DNA of 64,000 nucleotides. Source: Rebecca billardiae RCC1528 (taxonomy: Eukaryota > Haptophyta). Shown piece by piece: positions 42,901-53,552 of the stretch; position 1 is the first letter of the stretch; each line of letters begins with the position of its first letter. The position numbers and the translations under genes are program-made. Below the pieces are notes generated by a model that saw only the letters and a list, made by a program, of their open reading frames with translations, searched no databases and had not been told where the DNA came from. The stretch spans positions 1,550,001-1,614,000 of the forward strand of contig OZ251240.1 in NCBI GenBank assembly GCA_965240325.2. The letters run 5' to 3'.

Positions 42901-45900
42901 GGCGCGGGCGCGAGCGCGGTCCGCGGCACGAACGCGAGCACGATCGGGAGGAAGCCGAGGGAGAAGACGGCGCCGACGGCGATGACGATGAACATGAGCG
43001 TCATGAGCAGCCGCATCGCCGCCCACCGCGCCCAGAGGAACGGCAGCACCACGAACAGCGTCGTCACCGCGGACGCGAGCACGGCCGAGCCGACCGACTC
43101 GATCGTCTTCACGACGCGCCGCGTCGCGGTCGCGCCGACGCGCGTCGCCATGAACTTGGAGGCGATGTGGATGTGGTAGTCGACGATGAAGCCGACGCCC
43201 ATCTGGAGCATCACGGCGGAGAGGAAGTGCAGGTGCATCGAGAAGTACTTCATCACGCCGAGGATGATCACGTTGCACAGCGCAAGCGAGAGCAGGCATA
43301 TCAGGGAGACCAGCAACGCCTCCCACACCGAGTAGCCGAGGACGAGGCCAAAGGTGACGGCGGCGGCGGCGAGGGTGCAGCGGAGGAGCGCGCGGCGCAC
43401 GTCGGCGCGCATCGTGACGTACTGCTGCAGCCCGAGCCACGACTGCGCCACCGGCGCCGCGTCGAGCGCCCCCTTGTGCGACGCGACCTCCGCCTGCACC
43501 GTGAGCATCGCGCGCAGCTCGCACTCGTGCCGCGACTCGCCGTCGGTCTCGTCGTCGTCGCACGGCGCGAGCTTGAGCGGGATGCGCAGCGCGCAGACGA
43601 CGGCGGAGGCGGCGCCGCCGGGGAGCGCGTCGACGGCGGCCGTGCTCAGCATCGCCGACGGCCCCGCCGCCAGCGCCGACGCGCAGTCTGCGCGCGCCGC
43701 CGCGCCGCCCGCGTCCGCGTCGGCGGCCGCGATCGCATCCGCGGCGCCCGCGGCGGGCGGCGGCGGCGCGGAGCGGCGCGCCCAGGCGAGGTTGGCGGCG
43801 TTGTGCTCGTGCTTCGGCTCCGTCAGGTACGCGCGCAGCGCGACGGAGAAGGCGGCGACCGCGTCGTACTCGGCGACCGCGCCGCCGCCGCCGCCGCTGC
43901 TGTGTGCTGCGGCCGCCGGCAGCGCGGCCGTCGGCGGCGGCGCGGTGCCGTTGGCGGCGGCGTACCCGTCGACGAACTGGAGGAGCCAGGGCGAGACCGA
44001 GTCGACCGCGCTCGACGCCTTCACCGCACCCACCACCTCGCGCAGCTGCGCCTGGTACCCAAACTCGTGCGCGCCGCCGCCCTTCACGTACACGTACGCC
44101 CACTCGCCCTGGTTGAAGCACTCGCGCGAGTGCGCGTCAAAATCGATCAGGTAGGAGCCCGCCTTGGCGAGGCCGGCGACGTCGATGCCGAGCGGGACCT
44201 CGCCCGCGGTGAGGTCGGTCGCGCAGTACGTGCAGATCAGCAGGATCGTCACCAGCGGGATGAACGTGTAGTGCGTGAGCACCTGCGCCCAGATCGGCGG
44301 CGTGCGCCCAAAGTAGCGCGCGAGCCGCGCGGGCGACGCCTTGGCGCCGTACCGCGCGTCGGCGTACGGCTCGGCGAAGATGGGCGGGAGCTCGGGGGCG
44401 AGGGCGCGCGCGTGCGCGGCGGCGGTGGCCGGCTCCTCGTCCTCCTCCGCCTCCGCCTCCCCCGCGCCGCCGCGCGCCGCGAGCTCGTTGAGCGCGAGCG
44501 GCGAGGGCGCGGCCGCGTGCGCGGCCGCGGCGCGCTGCGCGTCGCGCGCCGCGCGGTGGCCCGCCTCTTCGGCGGCGTAGCGCGGGCCGAGGACGAGCGC
44601 CATCGCCGCGCCGAAGACGGCGACCTGCAGCCCAAAGTCGAGCAGCGCGATCAGCGCGGAGAGCCAGCAGAACGACTGGATCGCCAGCACCGAGCTCGTC
44701 GCGCCGCCGATCACGAACACGACAAAGCTCGTGAGCGACGTGCAGAGGCACGAGATGCCCGCCGACTCGAACGCGAGCTGGATGTGCTCGAGCAGCTGCG
44801 GGCGCGAGCCGTGCGCGGCGCGGCGCACCTCGGAGAAGGCGGAGAGCAGCACGAACATGTCGTCCAGCCCGTACCCCATCGCGAGCAGCGGCGCGGCGAG
44901 CCACATCGGCGAGATGGTGAGGCCACACAGCGCCATCGCGACGAGCGCGCCCGTGATCGACAGGCAGATGGCGCAGATCTCGAGCAGCAGCAGCTGGCAC
45001 GCCTCCGAGGCGCGCAGGTTGTGGTTGCGCGCCATGTAGAGCGGCACCGCGCCGAGGATCATCGGCAGCCAGTACAGCGTGAGCACCAGGTCGTCCCAGC
45101 TCATCCCCGACAGCTCCGCGTCGTACGAGCCGGGCACGACCGAGTCGACGCGGATGTGCTCGTAGCGGCCGTGCAGCGTCGAGCGTTGGAACGCGTCGGC
45201 CCACGCGCTCGCGTTGGGGCCGGGCTGGAGCTGGTAGACGAAGCGGAGCATGCGGAAGGTGGCCATGTTCTGCGCCGGCAGCTTCTCCATGCACCCGAGG
45301 TAGTCCGCCATCGCCAGGTCCAGCCCGCCCGAGCCGGTGGCCGCGTGGATGGCCGCGCGGATCATCGGCACCGCCGCGGACATGTGCGACGGCGACGGCG
45401 CCGTGTTGTTCCACAGCGTGAAGATGGAGGAGGGGAGGCACTGCGCGCCGGGGGCGGCGCGGTAGCACACGTCCTCAAAGTCCGGGCCGGTGCGCGCGCT
45501 CGCGCCGCGCACGCTGCGCTGCGTGCGCAGCCGCTCGTCCAGCTGCACCGCCTCGATGATCTGCGGCAGTTGAGTCATCGAGTCGCCCTCGGCGGACGAG
45601 ACGATGGCGACGGCGGTGAGCGGCTCCTCGAAGAGCGAGGTGTACGCGTCGAACTGCACGGACGTGCCCTTCGGCACCCACAGCCGCGTCGAGTCCGACT
45701 CGACCACGATCCGCACCATCCCCGTCGCGAGCAGCAGCGCGCAGAGCAGCGCCGCGAGGAAGCAGCAGCCGAGCACCGCGCGCGGCCGCTCGGCGGAGAA
45801 GCGGCCGAGGCGGCCGATGAGCGAGGAGAGGCGCGGGCCGAACGGGTGCGTCGAGCGCCGCCGCCCGCCCAGCGAGCGCGGCGAGGAGAAGGGCGCGCGC

Positions 45901-46049
45901 GCGCCCGGCGGCGCGCGCGCCGGCGTCGACGCGTCGTCCGACGGCGGCGCGCCGCCGCCGCCGCCCGCCGACGACGTGGGCCCGCCGCCGGCGAGGAGGC
46001 CGTCGCCGCGGAGCTTCTCCGCGGCCGTGCTCACCCGCGCGCCGAGCAT
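39962..46049 (-). CDS. Patched/NPC1-like RND permease fused to IQ motif and GT2 (cellulose-synthase-like) glycosyltransferase
   Basis: Six exons: 46049-42028, 41934-41796, 41701-41305, 41161-40825, 40650-40282, 40175-39962. All five junctions keep frame, giving 1825 residues. Residues 1-1100 resemble a Patched/NPC1-type RND permease. TM1 lies at about 91-112, followed by a large lumenal loop. The sterol-sensing-type membrane block starts near 318 and contains MGYGLDDMFVLL (about 390). A second lumenal loop leads to a second membrane block with MGVGFIVDYHIHIASKF. An IQ-like AARLQAAWRGFWQRKQY follows near 1117. Two membrane segments then lead into a processive GT2 domain: VAIVVPCYKEPDD (about 1300), LLDDNQNQ, AKAGNMNHWLQ, VLFDCDMVP (about 1408), LTEDT (about 1543), QRCRWAHGNLQIL (about 1580), then several C-terminal membrane helices. 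All D, DxD, TED and QxxRW residues are present. It may couple lipid or sterol transport to polysaccharide synthesis. The ATG at 46049 is favoured because upstream ATGs overlap the divergent PPR gene. Confidence 0.8.
41162..41304 (-). other. Example intron of the permease-GT2 gene
   Basis: 143-bp intron, donor GTGCGCGCGG, acceptor CCGCGCAG. Splicing gives LFLG|TNAIFSR, restoring the GT2 core. The other four introns are 42027-41935, 41795-41702, 40824-40651 and 40281-40176; every donor starts GTGCGC. The 40824-40651 intron contains a poly-G run of about 20 on the plus strand. Confidence 0.75.
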
Positions 46050-46333
46050 CGCGCCAGCCTCGAGCGCGCTTCGACCCCGCGGCCGCGCCGATGCCCAAAC
46101 GTGCGCGCCGAATACGCGCGCGTGCCCGTCGTCGTCAGCCGTGGGGCTGGCTGGCTGGCTGGCTGGCTGGGAAGATGCGCAGCAGCCTGATTCATCATGC
46201 GCACACCCCCCACCGGAAATCGTCGGCACCGTGCGCTGAAGCCAGCGGAAATCTCGGCGCGCGCGGCCGGACTCGGTCGTCCGTCCGAGGCCGAAGCCCG
46301 GACAAAGGCCGCCAGCAGCAGACAACAGCGCGC
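46050..46333. promoter_or_regulatory. Divergent promoter region
   Basis: 284 bp between the start codons of the permease-GT2 gene and the PPR gene. It includes a short CTGG repeat (GGCTGGCTGGCTGG near 46147). Function inferred from the head-to-head layout. Confidence 0.4.
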
Positions 46334-48085
46334 ATGGCGGCCGCGGTGGCACGTCGCTGCTGGCGCGCCCTCGCGCACCCCGCCGCGGGGTGCGGCCGAC
46401 GAGCCGCGCTCTCGGGCGTGGGCGGCACGCACCGAGCCCTCGCGTCGCCGCCGAACGCCTCGCCCGCCGCCGCCGCCGAGCGCGGCGCCGAGCCGGCCGC
46501 GCCGCTCCCGCCGCCCGTCGCCGCGCGCGGGCCTGCGGGCTGGGCGGACGTGCTCGCCGCGCGGCTCGCGGCGGTGGCGCACGACGACACCGCCGCGGCC
46601 GACGCGGCGCGCGCGGACACGCGCCGCGACGCCGCCGCCGCCGGCCACGCCGACGCGCCCGCGCTGCACTCCGCGCTGATCCGCTCGCTCGTGCGCGAGC
46701 AAAGGCCCGAGGCGGCGTGGGCGGCGTTCGACGCGGCGCGGCGCGAGGGCGTGCGGCACGACGCGCGCGCGCACACCGCGCTCGTGCAGGCGTGCGCGCT
46801 CACCGACGAGGTGGAGAAGGCGGAGAACATTCTCAACGCGATGCAGGCGGACGGCCTGTGGCCGCCGCCGCCCGTCGCGTGCGCGCCGCGCGCGCCGCGC
46901 GCGCGCCGCGCGCGCCGCCGCGACTCCGCCTCGGCCGCTCTGCTCACGCGCCCGCGCGCGCGCCGCGCCCCGCGCCGCGCCAGCTACGACAACCTGCTCT
47001 TCTGCTACGCCGCGCGCGCGGCCTCGCTCGGCGCGCTGCCCGCCGAGCGCAAGCGCGAGCTGCGTCGACTTTGCATCCCGACGGAACCCGAGTCGGTGGT
47101 GGAGCGCGCGCTGGGCGTGCTGCGGCGGATGCGCGCGGAGGGGCTGCACGCGAGCCCGACCACGCACCTCGCGCTCCTCCGCGTGCTCGCCGCCGCCGCC
47201 CAGCCGCGCCGCGCGCAGGCCGTGCTCCTCTGCCTGCTGCAGGCGCGCGCGCCGCTCGGCGAGGCGCACTTTGCGTGCGCGATCGACGCGTGCGGCCGCG
47301 CGGCGCGCCCGGGGCAGCCGGGCTCGGAGGAGCTGCTGGCGCAGGCGCGCGGCATCCTCGACGCGATCCCGCTCGCGCTCGGCGTGCCCGCGCCCGGCGT
47401 GCGCGCCGTGCGCGCCGTGCTGCGCGCGTACGCCACCGCGCTCCGGCTGCACCGCGCGCGCCAGTGGCTCTACTCAGGTGGGTATTCGGAGTACGGGCTG
47501 ACGCCGAGCGCGGAGTGCTACGCGGTGCTCGTGCGCATGTGCCGCGAGGCGGTGCGGCCCGACCTCGCGCTCGAGGTGCTCGCGCACGCCCGCGCCGCCG
47601 GCGTGCCCCTCTGCCCGCCCGGCGGCGGCGCGCTCGCCGCCGAGGTCGGCCGCGGCCTCCGCGCCGACCTGGCCGCGCTCGGCGCGCGCTGGGCGCTCGG
47701 CAGCGAGCTCGGCCCGGACGGCGCGGCGCGCTCGTTCGCCGCGGCGCGCGCGCTGCTGCGGCTGGGCGAGGAGGCGGCGCGCCACCCCGGGCTCGACGCC
47801 GCCGCGCGCAGCCTCGCCGACGCCGCCGCGCGCGCCGAGCGCGCCGCGCTCGCGCCCGGCGCGGCGGGCGCGGGCCGCGCGCAGCTGCTCGGCGCCGACG
47901 TCGACACGGTCGGCGGCTCGGCGCGCTCGCGGCGCTGGCTCGCGCGCGAGCTGGGCGCGGGCGGCGGCGGCGCGGAGGGCGAGCCGGGCGGGCTCGCGCC
48001 GGCGCGGCAGCCGCGCGCGCCCGAGCGGGGTGGCGGCGGCGGCGGCGGCCGCGGCGCCAGCAGCGTCGGCGGCGCCGATCGATGA
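46334..48085 (+). CDS. Pentatricopeptide repeat (PPR) protein, organelle-targeted
   Basis: Predicted sequence-specific RNA-binding protein of plastid or mitochondrion. The start MAAAVARRCWRALAHPAAGCGRR is a basic, Ala-rich presequence. PPR-like helical pairs are seen at ALHSALIRSLVREQRPEAAWAAFD, AHTALVQACALTDEVEKAENILNAMQADGL, HLALLRVLAAAAQPRRAQAVLLCLL and ECYAVLVRMCREAVRPDLALEVLAHARAAG. A probable in-frame intron at 46879-46983 (GTGCGCGCCG to GCGCCAG, 105 bp) would remove an Arg/Pro-rich block and join the PPR motif as DGLWPPPPVA|YDNLLFCYAARA, giving 548 rather than 583 residues. The C-terminal 100 residues are Ala/Gly-rich. The frame is open upstream to 46091 but overlaps the neighbour's promoter. 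Part of its 3' end is duplicated at 49940-50227. Confidence 0.75.
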   Translation: MAAAVARRCWRALAHPAAGCGRRAALSGVGGTHRALASPPNASPAAAAERGAEPAAPLPPPVAARGPAGWADVLAARLAAVAHDDTAAADAARADTRRDAAAAGHADAPALHSALIRSLVREQRPEAAWAAFDAARREGVRHDARAHTALVQACALTDEVEKAENILNAMQADGLWPPPPVACAPRAPRARRARRRDSASAALLTRPRARRAPRRASYDNLLFCYAARAASLGALPAERKRELRRLCIPTEPESVVERALGVLRRMRAEGLHASPTTHLALLRVLAAAAQPRRAQAVLLCLLQARAPLGEAHFACAIDACGRAARPGQPGSEELLAQARGILDAIPLALGVPAPGVRAVRAVLRAYATALRLHRARQWLYSGGYSEYGLTPSAECYAVLVRMCREAVRPDLALEVLAHARAAGVPLCPPGGGALAAEVGRGLRADLAALGARWALGSELGPDGAARSFAAARALLRLGEEAARHPGLDAAARSLADAAARAERAALAPGAAGAGRAQLLGADVDTVGGSARSRRWLARELGAGGGGAEGEPGGLAPARQPRAPERGGGGGGGRGASSVGGADR

Positions 48086-48491
48086 CGATGACAAGCGGCG
48101 GCGGCGGCGCTTCTGCCGGCTGCGGCCGACGTACGCAGCGCGTCACGACTCTCACTCACCACTGTCTAGATCTAGCAGTGCCACTACTAGTAATACTGTG
48201 CGGCACCGTACATACAGCGCAGCCCATGCATACTATGATACGCCATCAATACGGCTGACGATACAGTCTGATACTTGGGACGGTCGGCCCAGTGGCCGCC
48301 AGCGACCGTTTCGATCATATCGGTCCTTCACCTAAGTTGTCCCGACGAGCTGCTGCCGCGCCGTGCTCACCGGCCAAGGACTGCCAGTGGCCGACCGGTA
48401 CAAAAGCGATGACTCGCCGGGCTGCGCCAAACCCACAGGGCCCTTCCGCTTACAATATTGGCCAACCGTCGTCGCGTCGGCCAGGACCGCG
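48086..48491. other. Intergenic region
   Basis: 406 bp of less GC-rich DNA between the PPR gene and the F-box/RCC1 gene. No gene seen; it presumably contains the latter's promoter. Confidence 0.45.
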
Positions 48492-49919
48492 ATGACCTCG
48501 ATCGCGATGATGATGCCACTACCGGCGTCCGCGCGGCAGCTGACCGACCTGCCGCCCGAGCTCGTCGCGCGCATCCTCGCCCACCTCGATGGCACGCGTG
48601 ACCTCGCCGCCGCCAACGCCGCCGCTCGCCTCTTCCGCGGCGCGCTCGAGCACGCGCTGCGCGAGCGCGCGCGCGCGCGCGGCGGGCACGAGGCCGCGCT
48701 GCCGGCGAGGCTGCCCGGCGGCGCGTCCACGTGGGCGGAGGAGCTGCTCGCGCGGGAGCGTGTGCTCGAGCTCGCCCACGCCCACGCGCACGTCGTGGCT
48801 GTCGCCGCAGACCCTATGGTGGTGACTACTTGCAGCGCGTTTGTCGACGCGGATGGCGGCGTGCACACGTGCGGCGCACCGCTGGGCCATCCCGAGCTCA
48901 GCATGGAGGCGCGCGTGCGCGCGCCGACGCGCGTGGGCTCACTGGAGGCGGTGCGCGTGTGCGCAGTGGCTGCCGGCCACTACCACCTGCTCGCGCTGAG
49001 CGAGTCGGGCGCCGTGTACGCGTGCGGCAAAAACAGCTTTGGCCAGCTGGGCGTGGGCGACACGGCTGAGCGACGGGCGTTCGTGCAGGTGGTGGCGCTG
49101 GGTGCGGAGCTCGTCGTCGGCATTTGCGCCGGCGACGGGCGCAGCCTCGCGCTCACGACTGCTGGCGTGGCGTACAGCTGGGGCCATAACGAATACGGCA
49201 AGCTCGGCCACGGCGACACGGAGCACCGGCTGGAGCCGACGCGCATCGGGGCGCTGGACGGCGTGCGCGTGGGCGGTGTGTCCGCGGGCGGTATGCACAC
49301 GCTGCTGCTCTCGGCGTGCGGCGCCGTGTACTCGTGCGGCTGGGGCAACTATGGCCAGCTCGGCCACGGTGGCCAGCAGGATCAGCACACGCCGAGGCGC
49401 ATCGAGGCGCTCGCTGGCGTGCGCGCCGTGCATGTGAGCGCTGGCAGTGTGCACAGCCTGGTGGCGGACGCAGCGGGCGGCGTGCACTCCTTCGGAGGCG
49501 GTCATTTGGGCGTGCTCGGCCACGGCGACGAGGTGAGTCGCCGTATGCCCACGCGCATCGAAGCGCTGGCTGGTGTGCGTGCCGTGCGCGCCCGCGCGGG
49601 CGGTTGCACCAGCGCGGTGGTGTGCGCGGACGGCAGCGTGCACACGTTTGGGTTCAACGACTACGGCCAGCTGGGGCTGGGGGACCGAGTGCATCGCACG
49701 CTGCCCGAGCGGGTGGAGGGGCTCGTGCATGCGCGCGTGGTCGACTGCTCGCTTGGCGATGCCCACACCTTCTACGTCACCGCGGACGGCGGCGTGCACG
49801 CGTGCGGCAGGCGTTCGTGCGCGCTCGGCCTGGGCGTGGGCGACGATGGCGGACCGCAGCCAACGCCGCAGCAGGTGGTGCAGCTGCCGCCCCTGATGCG
49901 GCGCTGTGGGCTGCGCTGA
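48492..49919 (+). CDS. F-box protein with RCC1-type beta-propeller repeats
   Basis: 475 residues. An F-box-like segment near the N-terminus (LTDLPPELVARILAHLDGTRDL) would bind SKP1 in an SCF ubiquitin ligase. About six RCC1 repeats of roughly 50 residues follow, each with a signature like VYACGKNSFGQLGVGD, AYSWGHNEYGKLGHGD, VYSCGWGNYGQLGHGG, VHSFGGGHLGVLGHGD and VHTFGFNDYGQLGLGD, predicted to form a seven-bladed propeller that selects the substrate. No signal peptide, so likely cytosolic or nuclear. An ATG at 48363 is in frame but its 43 codons lack GC3 bias, so 48492 is preferred. The PPR-derived fragment begins about 20 bp after the stop codon. Confidence 0.85.
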   Translation: MTSIAMMMPLPASARQLTDLPPELVARILAHLDGTRDLAAANAAARLFRGALEHALRERARARGGHEAALPARLPGGASTWAEELLARERVLELAHAHAHVVAVAADPMVVTTCSAFVDADGGVHTCGAPLGHPELSMEARVRAPTRVGSLEAVRVCAVAAGHYHLLALSESGAVYACGKNSFGQLGVGDTAERRAFVQVVALGAELVVGICAGDGRSLALTTAGVAYSWGHNEYGKLGHGDTEHRLEPTRIGALDGVRVGGVSAGGMHTLLLSACGAVYSCGWGNYGQLGHGGQQDQHTPRRIEALAGVRAVHVSAGSVHSLVADAAGGVHSFGGGHLGVLGHGDEVSRRMPTRIEALAGVRAVRARAGGCTSAVVCADGSVHTFGFNDYGQLGLGDRVHRTLPERVEGLVHARVVDCSLGDAHTFYVTADGGVHACGRRSCALGLGVGDDGGPQPTPQQVVQLPPLMRRCGLR

Positions 49920-49939
49920 GCGCGCCGCCAGTGGTGGGT

Positions 49940-50227
49940 GCACGCGCGCGCCCGCGCCGCCGGTGTGCGCCTCTGCCCGCCCGGCGGCGGCGCGCTCGCC
50001 GCCGAGGTCGGCCGCGGCCTGCGCGCCGACCTGGCCGCGCTCGGCGCGCGCTCGGCGCTCGGCAGCGAGCTCGGCCCGGACGGCGCGGCGCGCTCGTTCG
50101 CCGCGGCGCGCGCGCTGCTGCGGCTGGGCGAGGAGGCGGCGCGCCACCCCGGGCTCGACGCCGCCGCGCGCAGCCTCGCCGACGCCGCCGCGCGCGCCGA
50201 GCGCGCCGCGCTCGCGCCCGCGCCCGG
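49940..50227 (+). pseudogene. Duplicated 3' fragment of the PPR gene
   Basis: About 285 bp nearly identical to 47585-47865 of the PPR gene. Both encode the string CPPGGGALAAEVGRGLRADL and then SELGPDGAARSFAAARALLR. Only scattered substitutions separate the copies (for example GTGTGCGCC for GTGCCC near the left end). No start codon or PPR N-terminus accompanies it, so it is a gene fragment. Confidence 0.85.
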
Positions 50228-51005
50228 CGCAGACCGCGGTCGTAACTTTTGATGCATCATTAGGCGGTGGTATGGCGGGCCGTAGGTCCGCCCCTTGTAG
50301 TGCCCGGGAAAAAGATAAGAAAAAGAAAAATAAAAAAGAAAATCGCCTCGCAAAGAAAAGAAAATCGCCTCGCTCACTGCCGGGTCGCTTCGCTCACTAC
50401 CGGGCGCCCTCGCAGCTCCCACTGGGGACGCTCGGCCGAAAAAGAGTTGCGTCATGGCGCGGAGCGCATGGGCGGCGCGCGCCAAATCCAACGCCGGCGC
50501 GGACATCGTGAGAGGACTCCCGAGGGGGGTTTTCGCCCGATTTGCGATTGCTGCCCTCGTCGTCTCGCGTGCAGGTCGAACGGGGGCGAAATCGACGCGT
50601 TTGGAGCGGTACGCTCGGCGCGTCGACACGATCGTGCGACCTGGGGCGGTCCTCGCCTGACTTGCACGTCGAGCGCTCGCACCGGCCATAGTAGCAAGCG
50701 CTGCGCATGACAGCCACCTCGCGTGATCCACCGTCGCGCGTCGGGCTCGGTGCGAGAAACCCCTCATCACGAGGCGTCTCGCGGGCGGGAAGCGCCATCG
50801 CACGCGACGCAAGATTTGGCGCGGCCTTCTGAACTCGATCGCCGGAATCCGCGCACCGGACTGTCGCGTGCCACAACTTCTCAAGGAACGGGCGCATGCA
50901 AATCCGTTTGCGTACAAGACCCGGTAGCGATCATCTTTCGCGATCGCGGCCAAAGATCGCTCGGCGCTCGCGGTCCCTCTAGCCGAAAACCCACGTCCGG
51001 CCTGC
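50228..51005. other. Intergenic region with purine-rich tract
   Basis: No gene supported. An A/G-rich stretch (about 50310-50375) contains AAAATCGCCTCGC twice, followed by two TCACT(G/A)CCGGG motifs. Composition is clearly less GC-rich than the genes to the left. Confidence 0.45.
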
Positions 51006-51548
51006 ATGGCGTCGACGGTGGCCAATGCGACGGAGGCGCAGCGCAAAGCGGCGTACGAGGCGCACCGCACGCACCTGCTGGGTCTGCCGCCGTGGCAGGA
51101 ATTGCGTCTTCGCGAGTCGACGACTGAGGCGACAGCGCGATACAACCGTTCCAGGGCGCTCACTCGCAAAGAGATGCAACGTCGCGCGTGCAAGATCGCC
51201 GCGCCATCCTCCACCATGGCACGGGCGCTGCGGGACGAGGCCGACGTCGTGAAGCCAGTGGCACATGCGCTGCGCTTCATGTGCCTGCTCGAGCAGCTCG
51301 TGCCCACCCTCGATCGCGAGTGGCACACGCTCTCGCACTGCGCGCGCGCGCACCACCGAGAGCTCCTGATACCGCCGAACGTGCGAGTGCCGGACCTGGC
51401 GCGCGGAGCGGCGAGCGCCGACGAGCGCTTGGACCTGGACGCGCTGTTGCGCAGCGTGGCGGCCGTGCACGACGCCGACGCGACCTTCGCCGAGCCCATC
51501 GTGCCCGGAGCGGACATTGGCATCCTGGCGACACACGATCTCAGCTAA
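51006..51548 (+). CDS. Small hypothetical protein
   Basis: 180 codons with a balanced composition, predicted soluble and mostly helical, for example EAQRKAAYEAHRTHLLGLPP and ALRFMCLLEQLVPTLDREW. No signal peptide or membrane segment and no family recognised. Overlapping minus-strand frames are longer but have Arg/Ser/Ala-rich noise composition. Codon bias is weaker than in the main genes, so this could be a younger gene or a fragment carried by the repeat-rich region to its right. Confidence 0.4.
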   Translation: MASTVANATEAQRKAAYEAHRTHLLGLPPWQELRLRESTTEATARYNRSRALTRKEMQRRACKIAAPSSTMARALRDEADVVKPVAHALRFMCLLEQLVPTLDREWHTLSHCARAHHRELLIPPNVRVPDLARGAASADERLDLDALLRSVAAVHDADATFAEPIVPGADIGILATHDLS

Positions 51549-52161
51549 ATCAACATAGAGAGACAGAGAGACAGAGAGACAGAATTCGGTAGGATGCACT
51601 AACTTCCAGACGACCTGAACAAATGAATCATGACATCACACTCCGCCACAACTTGAACTGTTTTCGTGTTTAGCTCCGAGAACAAACCGTCACCGTCAGG
51701 CGTACACGAGCACGCCGCCGTCGCACGGCAAGGCCGAGTTGGCAGTGCGTGCGCGCAGTCGAAGGCTCGGCACGATGACGAGTAGCGCAGTGGGTGCACG
51801 AATACACGCGCAATCACACTGTCGGCGAGCTCGCACCAGAGTCATCTGTCGCGTTATTATTCGTATCAGTGCCGTCGGGTAGCTCACCATCATCTGTATG
51901 TCGCATTGTTATTATTCGTCATCCTGCCCGTCAATCCGCTAAAAGACGCGAACCCGCTGGGGAAATATTGCGACAGCACTGGCACGGCCCGCCGACCCCC
52001 CGCCCGCCAGGGCAGAGTTTTATTTTTGTAAGCCCCTTGTCATTAGTCCATCGTCACGCCGAAGATTCCCGCCCTGCACGCTGTGACTGTGTGCGTCTCT
52101 TGTTCATCTCAGTAATAGACTGCTGTACATCATCATGCATGCAGCGCATATATAGTACTTA
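51549..52161. other. AT-richer intergenic region
   Basis: No gene seen. A short GAGAGACA repeat lies just after the preceding stop (51560-51582). Confidence 0.45.
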
Positions 52162-53182
52162 TTCTGGTGAACACAGCTTTAAACAATTTTAATTCGTGAG
52201 AAAGCCCTGGGAGACCCAGCTCCGACCCCCTTTAATTGTGTGTGACGTACTGATGGGGAGAGTAATACCGGAGTAGGAATACGAAGAATGGGGCCTCAAA
52301 CGTTTTTTGATTAGGCACGCCTCGGGAATCGAGAACGCACTTGGTTAATTTTTGCGCCAATTAGGGCACGCCTCGGGAATCGAAGCGCATGTGGTTAATT
52401 TTTGCGCGCGCCGCATAGAGATGTCGTTGCGATTCCCACAAATCTGGCGGCGATCTTAGCGGTACCCCCTTCTTACCCAGTTCATACCGCCTATACAATA
52501 CGGTAACGGTACGGACCTGGCGCGCCTCGCCGTGCACCCGCACGAGGCCACGCCCCCCGGCGCGCGCGCGCCCGCGGCCTCGCACCCAAACTGCGAGACG
52601 CCGGCAGCGCTCGACGCGTGCCTCGCGCAGCGCGGCTGGCGAGCACGCTGAACGGCGTGGACGAGGCGCGCAACGCGGAGCGCCGCGAGGGTCACGCCGC
52701 GCGTCGAGCCGAACCGCGCGCGGCGCGCGAGGCCGCCGCGACCGACGCGGTCGCGCGCCATCTGGGCGTCCGGCGGCAGCAGCGCGCACGACGTGCGGAC
52801 TGCAGTTGCTGCACGACTACCACGCGTCGATGGCCGACGCGCGCACGCACGGCGTGATCGGTGCGTGCCGTTGCCGTGCCGCCGTGCCCGAGCGGCCGTG
52901 CGCAGCGACGACTGCATCGACTGCATCGACGCGCGCCTCGCTGGCGCCTCGGTGGGCCTTGCAGAACTGGGAGAGCCACGCTGCCGCACCTGGCTAATGG
53001 CTAAATCGCACACGCGACGCGCGAAGACGCGGCAGCTTGGATGATACCGTTAGTCAGCGCTGAACGGCCAACTCGTCTCATCGTCGTCGGGTCTGCCGGC
53101 CCTGGCAAGCTTCTCCGTCGCGTCCTAGACGCGCTGTGTTCGACCAGCCCCACCGGGAAAAGGCCGCTAGGCCCCCGCTGTT
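52162..53182. repeat. Dispersed repeat R2, copy 1 (about 1.0 kb)
   Basis: Shares start and end with 57420-58670. Both begin TTCTGGTGAACACAGC and end in GGCCCCCGC followed by GT-rich DNA. This copy has an internal 51-bp tandem duplication (GGCACGCCTCGGGAATCGA at 52314 and 52365). Short frames with patchy similarity between the copies suggest decayed coding sequence, but no family is recognised. Confidence 0.75.
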
Positions 53183-53552
53183 TTTCGGTATGATGATGAT
53201 TCGGCATCATGCGGGTGAGTGGTCTCATCAGTCTGTGGTACGGTACTAGTGTAGTTAGTACTCTGAGTAGTATCCGCCTATATCCGGACGCCAATCCGAA
53301 CTGTCACCATCAATTGCTCATTTATTTATCATTTGCCGGACCCAGTGGCGATGAACGAGGCTTGCTTCGTCAAGACAAGTCAGGGCTAAACTTTACTCAA
53401 TACTGGCGACGAGTGGCGGAGCCGCGCTGATGATCAGTACTAGTAGCAGTGAACTGCACAGGCGCGGCGCCGCTTATATCCCGCCCCGCAGAGTCGGATT
53501 GATGACCGCCCGATCACGGTTAACCGCGGATCCTGAGCGTGTGTCTGCTGTG

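Noticed and set aside
42729-46190. Plus-strand frame of 1153 codons opposite the permease-GT2 gene
   Set aside because: Composition is His/Arg/Glu noise, with no domain, while the minus strand holds a clear multi-domain protein.
49772-51523. 583-codon minus-strand frame over 49.8-51.5 kb
   Set aside because: It crosses the RCC1 gene end, the PPR fragment and the small plus-strand gene with Arg/Ser/Ala-rich noise.
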